A stretch of 64,000 nt of DNA from Plectrocnemia conspersa (Eukaryota; Arthropoda; Insecta; Trichoptera; Polycentropodidae). Positions within the stretch are counted from its first letter, which is position 1. The number at the start of each line of letters is the position of its first letter. Where the stretch lies: the NCBI GenBank assembly GCA_009617715.1, contig VTFK01000526.1, positions 229,663 to 293,662 of the forward strand, given 5' to 3'. The notes under the pieces were generated by a model that did no database searches, was not told where the DNA came from, and worked only from the letters and a program-made list of their open reading frames with translations. Positions 35,296-43,551 of the stretch are shown in pieces. The position numbers were made by a program, and so were the translations under genes.

Positions 35296-36048
35296 ATTTA
35301 ATGAAATGACATGCATTTTTCTGTTAAAATTCAAATTCGCCAAATAAAGGCAGCAATATTATAGGTAGTATATGATATGTATTTGTGTGGAAGCGATATA
35401 GCTGAACAATTTCTTCCACAGGTTGTGTATGATAATAATAATAGAAGATACTCATAAACGTATATTGTAAATAAATCACACGTTGACTCATTGGAGCTTG
35501 GTAAATTATACACTATATTTCCGCTTAGGAAAATGACTGTATTAAAAAAATATAATTAGTAAAAATACATGAATCTTCAGTATCTACAAATTCAAATTAA
35601 AAAAAACCCTTCCTCCCTCTTTTCTTAAGCCTGTGACATAATTGATGAAAACCGCCTCATTTAAAATATACACGAAAATTGGTTATAAGCGACGTATAAG
35701 CGAGCAGCTAGCAAGTTTAAAGTATTTCGTTTAGTTTGAATATTTGTATAATTTTAGAATATTCTAGTTTTACTGTACATAGAGAGGTTATTTTAACTCC
35801 GAGCGATAGTTTTGTAACAAGAAAATTAGTGACGCAGATGATAATTTTTCGCACTGGCAACTACAGGCATCCGTCAATCGCACGCTCGGAAGACAAGGTT
35901 CGGCGGGTCGCTTCGCCGCTTTACTCGACGACGATCGTTCCGATTTGGCCGAATTCGATCAGCTCCAACGATATTTTCAGTCTAGATACTAGTTTCGTCG
36001 ATAGTTTCCGCAGGTTCCAAATTTAACCTCAAAAAACGCCGACGCGAA
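35296..36048 (+). promoter_or_regulatory. Upstream region of the LYAR gene
   Basis: AT-rich until about 35850, then GC-rich up to the start codon. A TTTCCGCAG acceptor ends at 36013, suggesting a spliced 5' UTR with a non-coding exon in 35850-35990. No TATA box noted. Confidence 0.4.
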
Positions 36049-37482
36049 ATGGTCGTGTTCACGTGCGCCCACTGCGGCGACTCCCTTCATAAGCCCAAGG
36101 TGGAGAAGCACTACGACACCAAGTGCCGGAACAAATGTCCCGACCTGTGCTGTGTCGACTGTCTCAAAGACTTCAGGTGAGTCTTCTTTCCTTTTCCAAT
36201 TTTTTTACCTACAAAAATTTCATATTCTCATAACTTTTGTTTCAGGGGAGACGAGTTCATCGCGCACACCAAGTGCATGACGGAGAGCGAGAGGTACGGG
36301 GGCAAAGGGTTCAAGCCCAAGCCCGGTCAAAACAAGGGAGAGAAGAAACAGAGCGCTTGGATTGAGATCGTGCAGTCGGCGATCGACGACAACGTCGGCG
36401 CCCGCAAGTCGGTCAAGATCCTGCTGGAGAAAGTCTCCAAGCAGCCCAACACGCCCAGGAAAGAGAGCAAGTTCTACAACTTCGTCAAGAGCCTGGACAG
36501 GCGCGCCAGTCAGGAGGACGTCCAGCAGGCGTGGGAATTCTTGAAGGCCAAACTGGACCTCGTCAGAGCGCCCGAGCAGAACGGAAAGGTGGAGCCCGAC
36601 GGCGTTTCCTCGGACGAAAAGGGCGAGCAGGTCCCGGAAGATATTTCTAGTAAATCTGAAACGAAAAAACGCGACGACGCCGAAGAACCTCTGCCTGTTT
36701 CGAAAAAAGAAAAGAAGAACAAGCGCAAAGCGATGGAGAACGATAGTGTCTTGGAAGATTCTCGAATCGCTAACGCCGAGGAAGACTTAAACGAGTCCGT
36801 TACTAAAAAAGAAAAGAAGAGCAAGCGTAGAAGAGCAGAAGACAATAACGATTCGAATAAAACTCAAGATTCCGAGATTGTTACTAAAGAAGAAAAAAAG
36901 AACAAGGTTAAAACGACGGAAATCAACGGCGTCGTCGAAGATTTAAGCAAAATCCAAGACTCGGAATCGGTTTCTATAAAAGAAAAAAAGCGAAAACTAG
37001 ATGAGAACGGAGCGGAAGCGCCGCCGATTACAGTCGGGCTGCCGCTCAGCAAAAAGGAAAAAAAGGAGATGAAGAAAAGGGCTAAGTACGAAGCCGAGCT
37101 TCGAGAGATCGAAAGTAAAACTAGCCCGGAGCTCGTCGACGACGAACCCGAATCCAAGAAGGAGAAGAGAAAGAGGAAGCGAGAAGAAGTCGCCGAACGG
37201 CCCGTCGCCGAGTCGAGCGCCAAGGAGCACGACGGTCTCGAGGAAGGGCCCGCCTCTAAGAAGCCGAAGGCGGACTTCGACTGGATCGGAGTCATCACGG
37301 CGGTGCTCGCCGCCAAGGACAACGAGATGCAACTGAAGAAGTTGCAGAAGAGAGCGCTGACTGAGTACTGCTCGGTGAACGGCGTCGCCGAAGCGCCCGA
37401 GCGCATAGTCAAAAAGTTTTTTAAGACTCTTAAGAATTTAGAAAACGTCCGGTTGGAAGGGGAGAGGGTGATAATGACATAA
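36049..37482 (+). CDS. LYAR: LYAR-type nucleolar zinc-finger protein
   Basis: Two exons, 36049-36176 and 36246-37482 (donor GTGAGT, acceptor TTTCAG, phase 2), encode 454 residues. The N-terminus MVVFTCAHCGDSLHKPKVEK begins the paired C2HC zinc fingers of the LYAR family. Ligands visible are C6, C9, H21 and C26, then C35, C38, H50 and C53. YGGKGFKPKPGQ and the SAWIEIV segment follow as in family members. Residues 115-330 are highly charged with repeated KKEKK nuclear/nucleolar-localisation motifs. The C-terminus (DFDWIGVITAVLAAKDNEMQ ... KKFFKTLKNLENVRL) is the conserved LYAR C-terminal domain. Known members act in the nucleolus in rRNA synthesis and processing and in growth control. The model is complete and unbroken. 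Confidence 0.93.
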
Positions 37483-38879
37483 ATATAAAAATCTTTCCAA
37501 TTCATATCGTGTTTGATTTATTAATAATCGAGTCCTATCAAAATATTGTCATAACAAAAATTACTATAGTTTCCCATTGATAATGGCGATTCAGATTTTT
37601 CTTAAAATCTCAATTGTGATGAACGGTCGCCTGTATCTAAATTTTATATTAACATTTTACAGGCCGATGACACGTGTGCGTCATTTCACAGACGGCGCAG
37701 CACGAGTGCTACGTTTTTGTTTACTTAAAATTTTATTTAAATTGCTTTTTTTTATTCATTGTTAAAACAAGTTACTGGTTCTTAGAGAAGTTTACCAGCT
37801 TAATCATGCGAGGCCGTATATATTAAATTCTATCAAACCGGTCGGTGCGAAGGGATTTCGGTTCCGTAGTTCGAATCATATCTTTTTAATTACTTATATT
37901 AATAAATTTATATGTTATATAATCCCGTAATAAAAGGTTGCACGTGTTTTGATGCTTTTTGGTCGACTGGCTGCAGATAATGATTTAAAATAGTAATTTG
38001 TATCGAAATGTCTTGGCATTCTTTTATATAATTTGGAATACGAAGAAACAGGCATAACTAACATTTTTGTGGCCCTTCAAAATTAAAAAAAAATGTGAGT
38101 CAGAAAATAAAATCAAGGGTATTAAATATTCGATTATAACATTTCATAATTACACAGAAGCTTTGCGCGTTTTTCCCTTAGCAAATTTAGTTATTATTTC
38201 AGAATAGTCTAAAAGCTATCTAGTAATTAGTAATATTGAGCGTTGCCAGTCCATTTAGTCGCTCCTGACTCGTTGACCGTAAAAAGTTTTTGCTTCTTTT
38301 CAAAACACAAAATTATCTTTTGCCTTCTAATAAGCTCTTTAATACTCATAGACAAAATTAAAAAAAAAAAAACTAGATTTTCTTGATCCGTTTCATTAAA
38401 TTCCATAAAACTTAAATGCATATTTTACATTCGTCAAGAACTGACTCTCAAGTTTCTTAAGTTGCTCAACATTATTTTATACTTTTCTACATCCAATGTT
38501 GCTTTAATTGTTCGATGTAATAACATTCATATTTTCAATCAAACTGTAAACATGAGCACATATTCAAATTTTGAAAAAATATTTTTCTAATACGCAAGAA
38601 GACCACGCACTGGTGCAAATTATACTAGGTGTACCCAGGTTTGCCGAGGGGACAAATTTCCCGGGCCCAACTCTGGAAAAATCACAGCAAGAATATATGT
38701 ATAAAAAAAGTAAAAACACCTCTAATAAAGAATCTGTACTAAACTACAGTTGATTGAGATGTATTTAAGTACAAGTTCCTTCGGCCTTTTAATACATACA
38801 AGAAATAAAAGGAGCGGAACATTGCCTTCAAAAGCACCCACTTTCTAGGTATTACTTTCACAATAAATATTATTCAAAG
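37483..38879. other. AT-rich intergenic stretch
   Basis: No gene recognised. A GC-richer segment at 38625-38680 (GTGTACCCAGGTTTGCCGAG...) stands out but has no partner in the window. The block TGCCTTCAAAAGCACCCACT at about 38823 recurs at about 42720, marking another short interspersed repeat. Confidence 0.45.
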
Positions 38880-39226
38880 CAGGGCTGTGGAGTTGGAGTC
38901 GTACAGAATCGACCGGTTTCTTTGTAACATTTTCCATCCTGATTAATAATTTTTTAATTGTTCACCTGCGCCATGCGTTTTAAGTCGGTAATATGAAATA
39001 AACAAAAGTATTATAAGCAATTCTTGTTTTAAGATCTAATTGCCTTTGAATCGCGGATTTTCAAATATATTGTTGATTAAATTAAGTACGTGAGTAGCCA
39101 AAAAATATTTTTTTTCTTTGTTGTTATTTATATGAAAATAATTAAAAATAAATTTAATATTTTGAGATTATCTTATCGAAATTTTTAAATTCGGAGTTGG
39201 AGTTGGAAAAAATTTCCACAGCCCTG
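38880..39226. mobile_element. hAT-type MITE with perfect 8-bp TSD
   Basis: The ends are CAGGGCTGTGGAGTTGGAGT and, inverted, a GGAGTTGGAGTTGG...CCACAGCCCTG right end. The target duplication ATTCAAAG is exact at 38872-38879 and 39227-39234. The element is 347 bp and AT-rich inside, with no coding capacity. The CAGGGCTGTGGAG terminus is typical of hAT elements in animals. Confidence 0.93.
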
Positions 39227-39619
39227 ATTCAAAGGAACAGTTTGTAGTTTTTTGACACGGCTCCGTTTGTGTTAAAATTTGTTTGCAAATTATTGTTGAC
39301 TTTATTGCTTTTTTGAACGTATAAAAAATATTAGACATGAGAGGAAATATTCAACGAATGTAAATGTAGGTATACGATCTGAATTTTCAGATTGAATACC
39401 AAAGGAAGAAGCAAAGAAATAACGAAAAATCAACAATAGCAACAGCTGAATTATATAAATTTAATATTTTTATAGATTGTATTATCAGTAATTTGACAAC
39501 TGGATTTAATGCAGCAAAATAAATAAATAATACATTAGTTTCGTGTGGTTATTCCTAAAAGAAAATCTAGAAAAAACAGTCTCGAATCTATCCCGAAAAT
39601 ATTTTTTAAAAGTTATTTC

Positions 39620-39746
39620 AGTAAAATCATATCGGAATATATTTTCACTAGTAGAGATATATATATATATATATTTATACCAGTGAAAATATAAATTATC
39701 TGGCAGGTGCTAGTACAATTATATGGTTTCAATTTTTCTATATGTA
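39620..39746. repeat. R3 repeat, left piece split by a MITE
   Basis: Contains TTTTCACTAGTAGAGATATA, CCAGTGAAAATATAAATT and CAGGTGCTAGTA blocks of R3. R3-like sequence resumes at 40569-40730 after the pogo-like element, so the element interrupted an R3 copy. Confidence 0.6.
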
Positions 39747-40567
39747 GAGTACGCTCGGGATAAGGATGCCGGTTTGTTATTGTGTGCGTGTACATGTATA
39801 TGAGAGGGAGAAGCGATGTAGCGTGTACTTCGTTGTCTCGCTTTCTTCTAAACCGCTGATTCGTCAACGCTGGTATTCGTCATTAAAGTGCAGTGTGGCA
39901 CAGAAGTTCGATCTTCTCTAGTGATTTATTTTAAATAATTTTGTGTTGATATTGGTTTAGCCCAGATATGCCCACTGTCCCATGGGTAGATCACTAAACT
40001 CGTGCCACTGTTTTTTATTTATAAATGAAATTTTAAGAGAACAAAATATCTTGGGCATATCTGGGTTAATTGATATCAAGGCTTCAATTCGTTCTCTTAC
40101 CCGTGGATTAAAATATTTTAATTATTTTTCAATTAATCCGTACGTTGTTGGTTTTTTACACTATTCTCTGTAAGGCTTAAAAAAGTTATTATTCTTATCG
40201 TTGCGCTAATGATAATTTTTTAAAATAGAGTCGTCGAGCCATTAAACAATCTGCGAAAAATTTCTTTCCCCATTTTACATCTTTTTGCTTTTGAAGAATA
40301 GCTAAAGAATTGATTATTTTTTTGACTAGTGAAAGATTTTGAATTTTGCAAATATTTAATTAATGAGATCAATGTCTGGTTTCTTCGATTATATAATATA
40401 TTTTTAATTGTCCGTTGAAATTTCCAACTTAGCTCAGATGTATGTATGTTAAATAAACATATATTTTCTTTTAAAATAAAAAAAATAAATATTCTGAGCG
40501 AAATTGTTTTGAGCCACACAGTTCACGCACACAATAACAAACCGGAATCCTTATCCCGAGCGTACTC
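39747..40567. mobile_element. Pogo-like TA-inserting element (about 0.8 kb)
   Basis: The left terminal repeat starts GAGTACGCTCGGGATAAGGA and runs about 44 bases. The right end at 40524-40567 is its inverse with one mismatch. TA is duplicated at 39745-39746 and 40568-40569. CGCTCGGGATAAGGA termini with TA targets resemble pogo/Tc1-mariner MITEs. The interior (39791-40523) has no transposase. It contains a nested small inverted-repeat element at 39957-40069. Confidence 0.88.
39957..40069. mobile_element. Small nested inverted-repeat element
   Basis: TTAGCCCAGATATGCCCA at about 39957-39976 is mirrored by TGGGCATATCTGGGTTAA at 40051-40069. The 113-bp unit sits inside the pogo-like element. No clear target duplication was found. 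Confidence 0.6.
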
Positions 40568-40568
40568 T

Positions 40569-40730
40569 AGTAATATATACATCCAATGTATAAATGTTAC
40601 AGTGAATGTGTATTTTTGGTAAAGTTATATTTTCACTAGTCAAGCCTAAATATATTTTCATCAGTAGATATATATAATATTTGTACTAGCGAAAGTATAA
40701 TTTAACTGATAGGCGCTAATATACTGCTCT
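40569..40730. repeat. R3 repeat, right piece
   Basis: GGTAAAGTTATATTTTCACT followed by AGTCAAGCC and ATATTTTCATCAGTAGA blocks continue the R3 copy interrupted by the pogo-like element. Confidence 0.6.
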
Positions 40731-40734
40731 AAAA

Positions 40735-40915
40735 TGTATATGAAGTTCAATTCGAGTTGCGAATTGCATCCACTTGTACAAACTGTCCAAACCCAGACCT
40801 AAGCATATGAAAGTTGTAAATCTAATTATAGTTTTAGAGCTTTTATTAAGTCAAGTACATTTTGCTCCATAGTTTGTCTACATTTCGATAACACACTGTT
40901 TTAAAAATATTATAG
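40735..40915 (-). repeat. Interspersed repeat R1, inverted partial copy
   Basis: Reverse complement matches the second half of the copy at 20383-20720, including TTTTTAAAACA..GTG, ATCGAA.TG.AGACAAA and ATGGAGCAA, ending in GGTTTGGACAG. Confidence 0.65.
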
Positions 40916-40923
40916 AATTAACT

Positions 40924-40954
40924 GTATTATTTAGCTCTATCAGCTAAATAATAC
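40924..40954. repeat. 13-bp perfect hairpin
   Basis: Arms 40924-40936 and 40942-40954 (GTATTATTTAGCT and its reverse complement) flank a 5-base loop, and pairing can extend outward with bulges. Confidence 0.85.
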
Positions 40955-41087
40955 ATAATTCTCTTTATGTGTAAGAAAATTTTCGTTAAACGGTATAAAC
41001 AATCGGGTTCAACGATGATTGATCATGAGACAATTCCTCATGGGGAGTTAGGTAGCGATACAAACGTAATATGGGTGGAAAAAAAGA

Positions 41088-41093
41088 TTTATT
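41088..41093 (-). terminator. Poly(A) signal of the SUPT3H gene
   Basis: AATAAA on the minus strand (TTTATT on plus), about 18 bases beyond the end of the SUPT3H frame, giving a very compact 3' end. Confidence 0.6.
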
Positions 41094-41110
41094 AAAAAAA
41101 TTCAAGTACA

Positions 41111-42058
41111 TCACGCGCACAGAAATCTGTCTCGGGGCTCTCCGTCGACGTTGCGGAAAAAGCGACCGTTGACGCCGATGCGGGGCGAGAAGAAGCGGCG
41201 GACGGCCTCTCTGACGTGGGCGGGAGTGAGGGGTTCGCCGCCCGACGCCCCGAAGGCGCCCTCGAGGGCGGGCGGGTCGCAGTAGCCGCCTTCCAGTTTG
41301 GCGAACGGCTCCCCGGCCGCGCTCTTGGCGTCGCGCCTCGCCAGAAAGGCCAGGTCGGCGATCTGGCCGACCGTCTCGTGCGCAAGGTGCGCCAGCAGCC
41401 GCAGAGCGAGAGCGTCGCAGCGCCCGTCGGGGTCAGCCCAGCGGCCGAACTTGCCGGCGCGGGAGCACAGGCGGCCGCGGGCGAACGAGGCGCATCTCGC
41501 GCGGTGGTACGCCGCGTACTTGTCCGCCGGCAGGGACTCTGCAATCGCGTCGCTGCGCCGCCGTAGCCCCTCGGAGATCTCGTCCGGTCGGTCGGCGTCG
41601 TCCGCGAACTCGGCCACGCGCCCCAGGAGCGCCCGCTCGGCCGAGGGCCCCATCCCGGCGCCGGCCCCGCCCCCACTCCTGTCGACTCCGCCTCGCGCCG
41701 CTTCGTCTCCGCCAGCTCGGCTTTCAGCCGCAGGTAGCCAGCGTGCGGCGCAGCCTAGGCTCGCTCCGCCGCAGCAGAAACACCACGTCCTCGGCGCCCG
41801 CCGCCTCTCGGCCCCGGCGCTCGCGTTCGCGGCAGCCGCTCTCGCCATGGCGCGAGCCTGCGACGCCGCCACGCTCTCCACCAGCGCCACGGTGGCCGGT
41901 AGCGGCTCGGCCGCGTCGCCGAAGCCGTGCAGCATCAGCGCGATCTCCTTGCGGAAGCCTTCCTTCTCCTCGCTCTCCGGCGAGCGGTTGACGGTTGACG
42001 GTCGACGGCCGACGGCTGACGGCTGACCGATGGCAAACGGCGGGGTATCACCGAACAA
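41111..42058 (-). CDS. SUPT3H: SUPT3H/Spt3-like SAGA subunit, intronless, internal frame shifted
   Basis: The frame spans 315 codons. Its N-terminal part (FRKEIALMLHGFGDAAEPLP, TVALVESV) is the first helix of the Spt3 histone fold. Its C-terminal half (SFARG..AGKFGRWADPDG, LALRLLAHLAHETVGQIADL, PAHVREAVRRFFSPRIG) matches SUPT3H, the histone-fold subunit of the SAGA co-activator. Length fits (vertebrate forms about 320-400). Between about 41800 and 41660 the expected sequence lies in other frames: AEDVVFLLRRSEPRLRR in one and YLRLKAELAETKRREAES in another. Three successive one-base losses thus leave about 45 foreign residues, and the frame is restored afterwards. No in-frame ATG precedes codon 42; the frame opens at TTG, so a 5' exon may be missing. 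Alternatives are an assembly error, a retrocopy, or decay. Confidence 0.75.
   Translation of the reverse strand: MFGDTPPFAIGQPSAVGRRPSTVNRSPESEEKEGFRKEIALMLHGFGDAAEPLPATVALVESVAASQARAMARAAAANASAGAERRRAPRTWCFCCGGASLGCAARWLPAAESRAGGDEAARGGVDRSGGGAGAGMGPSAERALLGRVAEFADDADRPDEISEGLRRRSDAIAESLPADKYAAYHRARCASFARGRLCSRAGKFGRWADPDGRCDALALRLLAHLAHETVGQIADLAFLARRDAKSAAGEPFAKLEGGYCDPPALEGAFGASGGEPLTPAHVREAVRRFFSPRIGVNGRFFRNVDGEPRDRFLCA
41981..42029. repeat. Heptamer tandem repeat at the SUPT3H 5' end
   Basis: Seven consecutive 7-base units of the type TTGACGG/CTGACGG/CCGACGG. Read on the minus strand they encode codons 11-26 of the SUPT3H frame in three repeated registers, so this part of the N-terminus is repeat-derived and probably not conserved. 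Confidence 0.8.
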
Positions 42059-42244
42059 AAGCGGAAATATACATTGTACATAATTAGTCTTTTTGTAAAA
42101 TTATTAAATTACATCCAATATTTTATTACTTTTTTCTAAATTCCAAGTGATGGTAATGTAGTCCGACCGGCGAGATGGACATCTAAAATGAGGCATGTGC
42201 GCGATCTATAATATATTAACATATTTAAATGCAAAACTGTCTTC

Positions 42245-42610
42245 GTTAAAAATGGATAGATATGTTTAATAAATTAGATAAATATGTGTTGCAAAAATTA
42301 CAAAATAGCGCAATGAGAGTAGTCTTAAATCAAAATAGATTTACTTTAGAAATATTCAAGATTATTGTTTTAGTATTTATATATAAGTTAGAAAATAAAA
42401 TGTCACCAGAGTATTTTAATAAGTAATTCACTTGTACTTAGATTTATTACAAGAATTAGATAAACATTCAAGGATAATTAGGTATAAGAAAACTAGGAAT
42501 ATTATGTATACAATATGTGTGAAAAAATCTAACGGGTTTCCTAAATGGAATAAGAAAACACAAAACATTGAGTCTTTTCTATTTCATGTTTATTTTTTTA
42601 TTTCCTGTAT
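42245..42610 (+). mobile_element. LINE C-terminal remnant (copy 3)
   Basis: Reads MFNKLDKYVLQKLQNSAMRV, then IFKIIVLVFIYKLENKMSPE and YFNK, then a tail like that of the 26495-26945 copy (FPKWNKKTQN). It is the same LINE family as at 7735-7926. Frame breaks are present. Confidence 0.7.
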
Positions 42611-42779
42611 ATGTTATATATTATATGTACGTTAAGTTAAAACTTGTTTGGGTGAAAATAGCTCTTGAGCTAAATAAATTTATAAAAAAAATTGAAAATA
42701 TATAAATGGAGTGGTACGCTGCCTTCAAAAGCACCCACTTTCTAGCAAGTATTTTCTTAACCATTATTAATCTAAGGAA

Positions 42780-43165
42780 CAGAGTGATAATGTATTTGGA
42801 CTTTACTAGTGAAAATACATGTTAACAAAAATACATAATGACCATACAATTTATACATCGGATATAAATAAATAGTGATACTTTTGCGCAGATTATGAGC
42901 AGGATCAGTGAATATGGTAGACGAGCTTTCCGAAAATAATACGACTGTGTGTCTCGCGACTGATTACTGACCTATATTTATTTTAATCGCTCCATGTGTA
43001 TACTAAATATTTATACACGATACACGCGTACTAGCGACAATCACTTGTAAAATAAGTGTAAAATATTAATTAACTTGTCGGTTCCGAAAATACGTGCATA
43101 CACATATGATTTCATTTTCACTAGTAAACAGATGTATCTATCGGTGAAAATGTATTCCGATATGA
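42780..43165. repeat. Interspersed repeat R3, copy near UBR
   Basis: GTATTTGGACTTTACTAGTG, a TTTATACATCGGATATAAAT block and TTTTCACTAGTAAACAGATG match the copy at 34985-35295, with an unrelated segment at 42880-43090 between them. Confidence 0.6.
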
Positions 43166-43551
43166 TTGAGACTGTTGAATTGTTAGCTTAGAGCAAGAGA
43201 CGTCATTTAAGATTTTTATAGGATGGGAGGTGGGAGGAGAAAGAAAAGTTAGACAGTCGGTGGATATTTTTATTATTATTTCGATTAGATTAAAATAAGT
43301 CTTTTCTTTTTATGTCGCTGTCATCTTTATACTATTTAGGTGGATCTCGAGTTGCGAGCGAGGGCTCGGTGTAGCGAGCGGTCGTCCCTACGGGATTAGT
43401 CGTCACTTTCTCCGCGGAGGAGGCGAGGTGACGAGAAGACGAGGAAACGAGGAGAGGAGACGCAGAGGACGAAATGCGCAATCGCCGCTCGCTGGCATGA
43501 GCCACTAGCGACGGCCTCGCTTCTTGGACGGCTGCCACCGCGCGACCCCAG

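Larger units (their letters stand above)
42059..43200. other. Region between SUPT3H and UBR with LINE and R3 remnants
   Basis: AT-rich apart from remnants listed separately. No bidirectional promoter signature noted. The UBR 5' GC-rich island starts near 43320. Confidence 0.45.

Noticed and set aside
36510..37505. Minus-strand open frames of 111-213 codons
   Set aside because: Antisense shadows of the LYAR gene; the Lys/Glu-rich codons read as Phe/Ser/Leu on the other strand.
37860..37885. GTAGTTCGAATCAT, like a tRNA T-arm
   Set aside because: No A-box, acceptor or anticodon stem can be formed around it.
41216..42026. Long plus-strand open frames (116 to 242 codons) opposite SUPT3H
   Set aside because: High GC removes stops on both strands; the minus strand carries recognisable SUPT3H motifs and these carry none.
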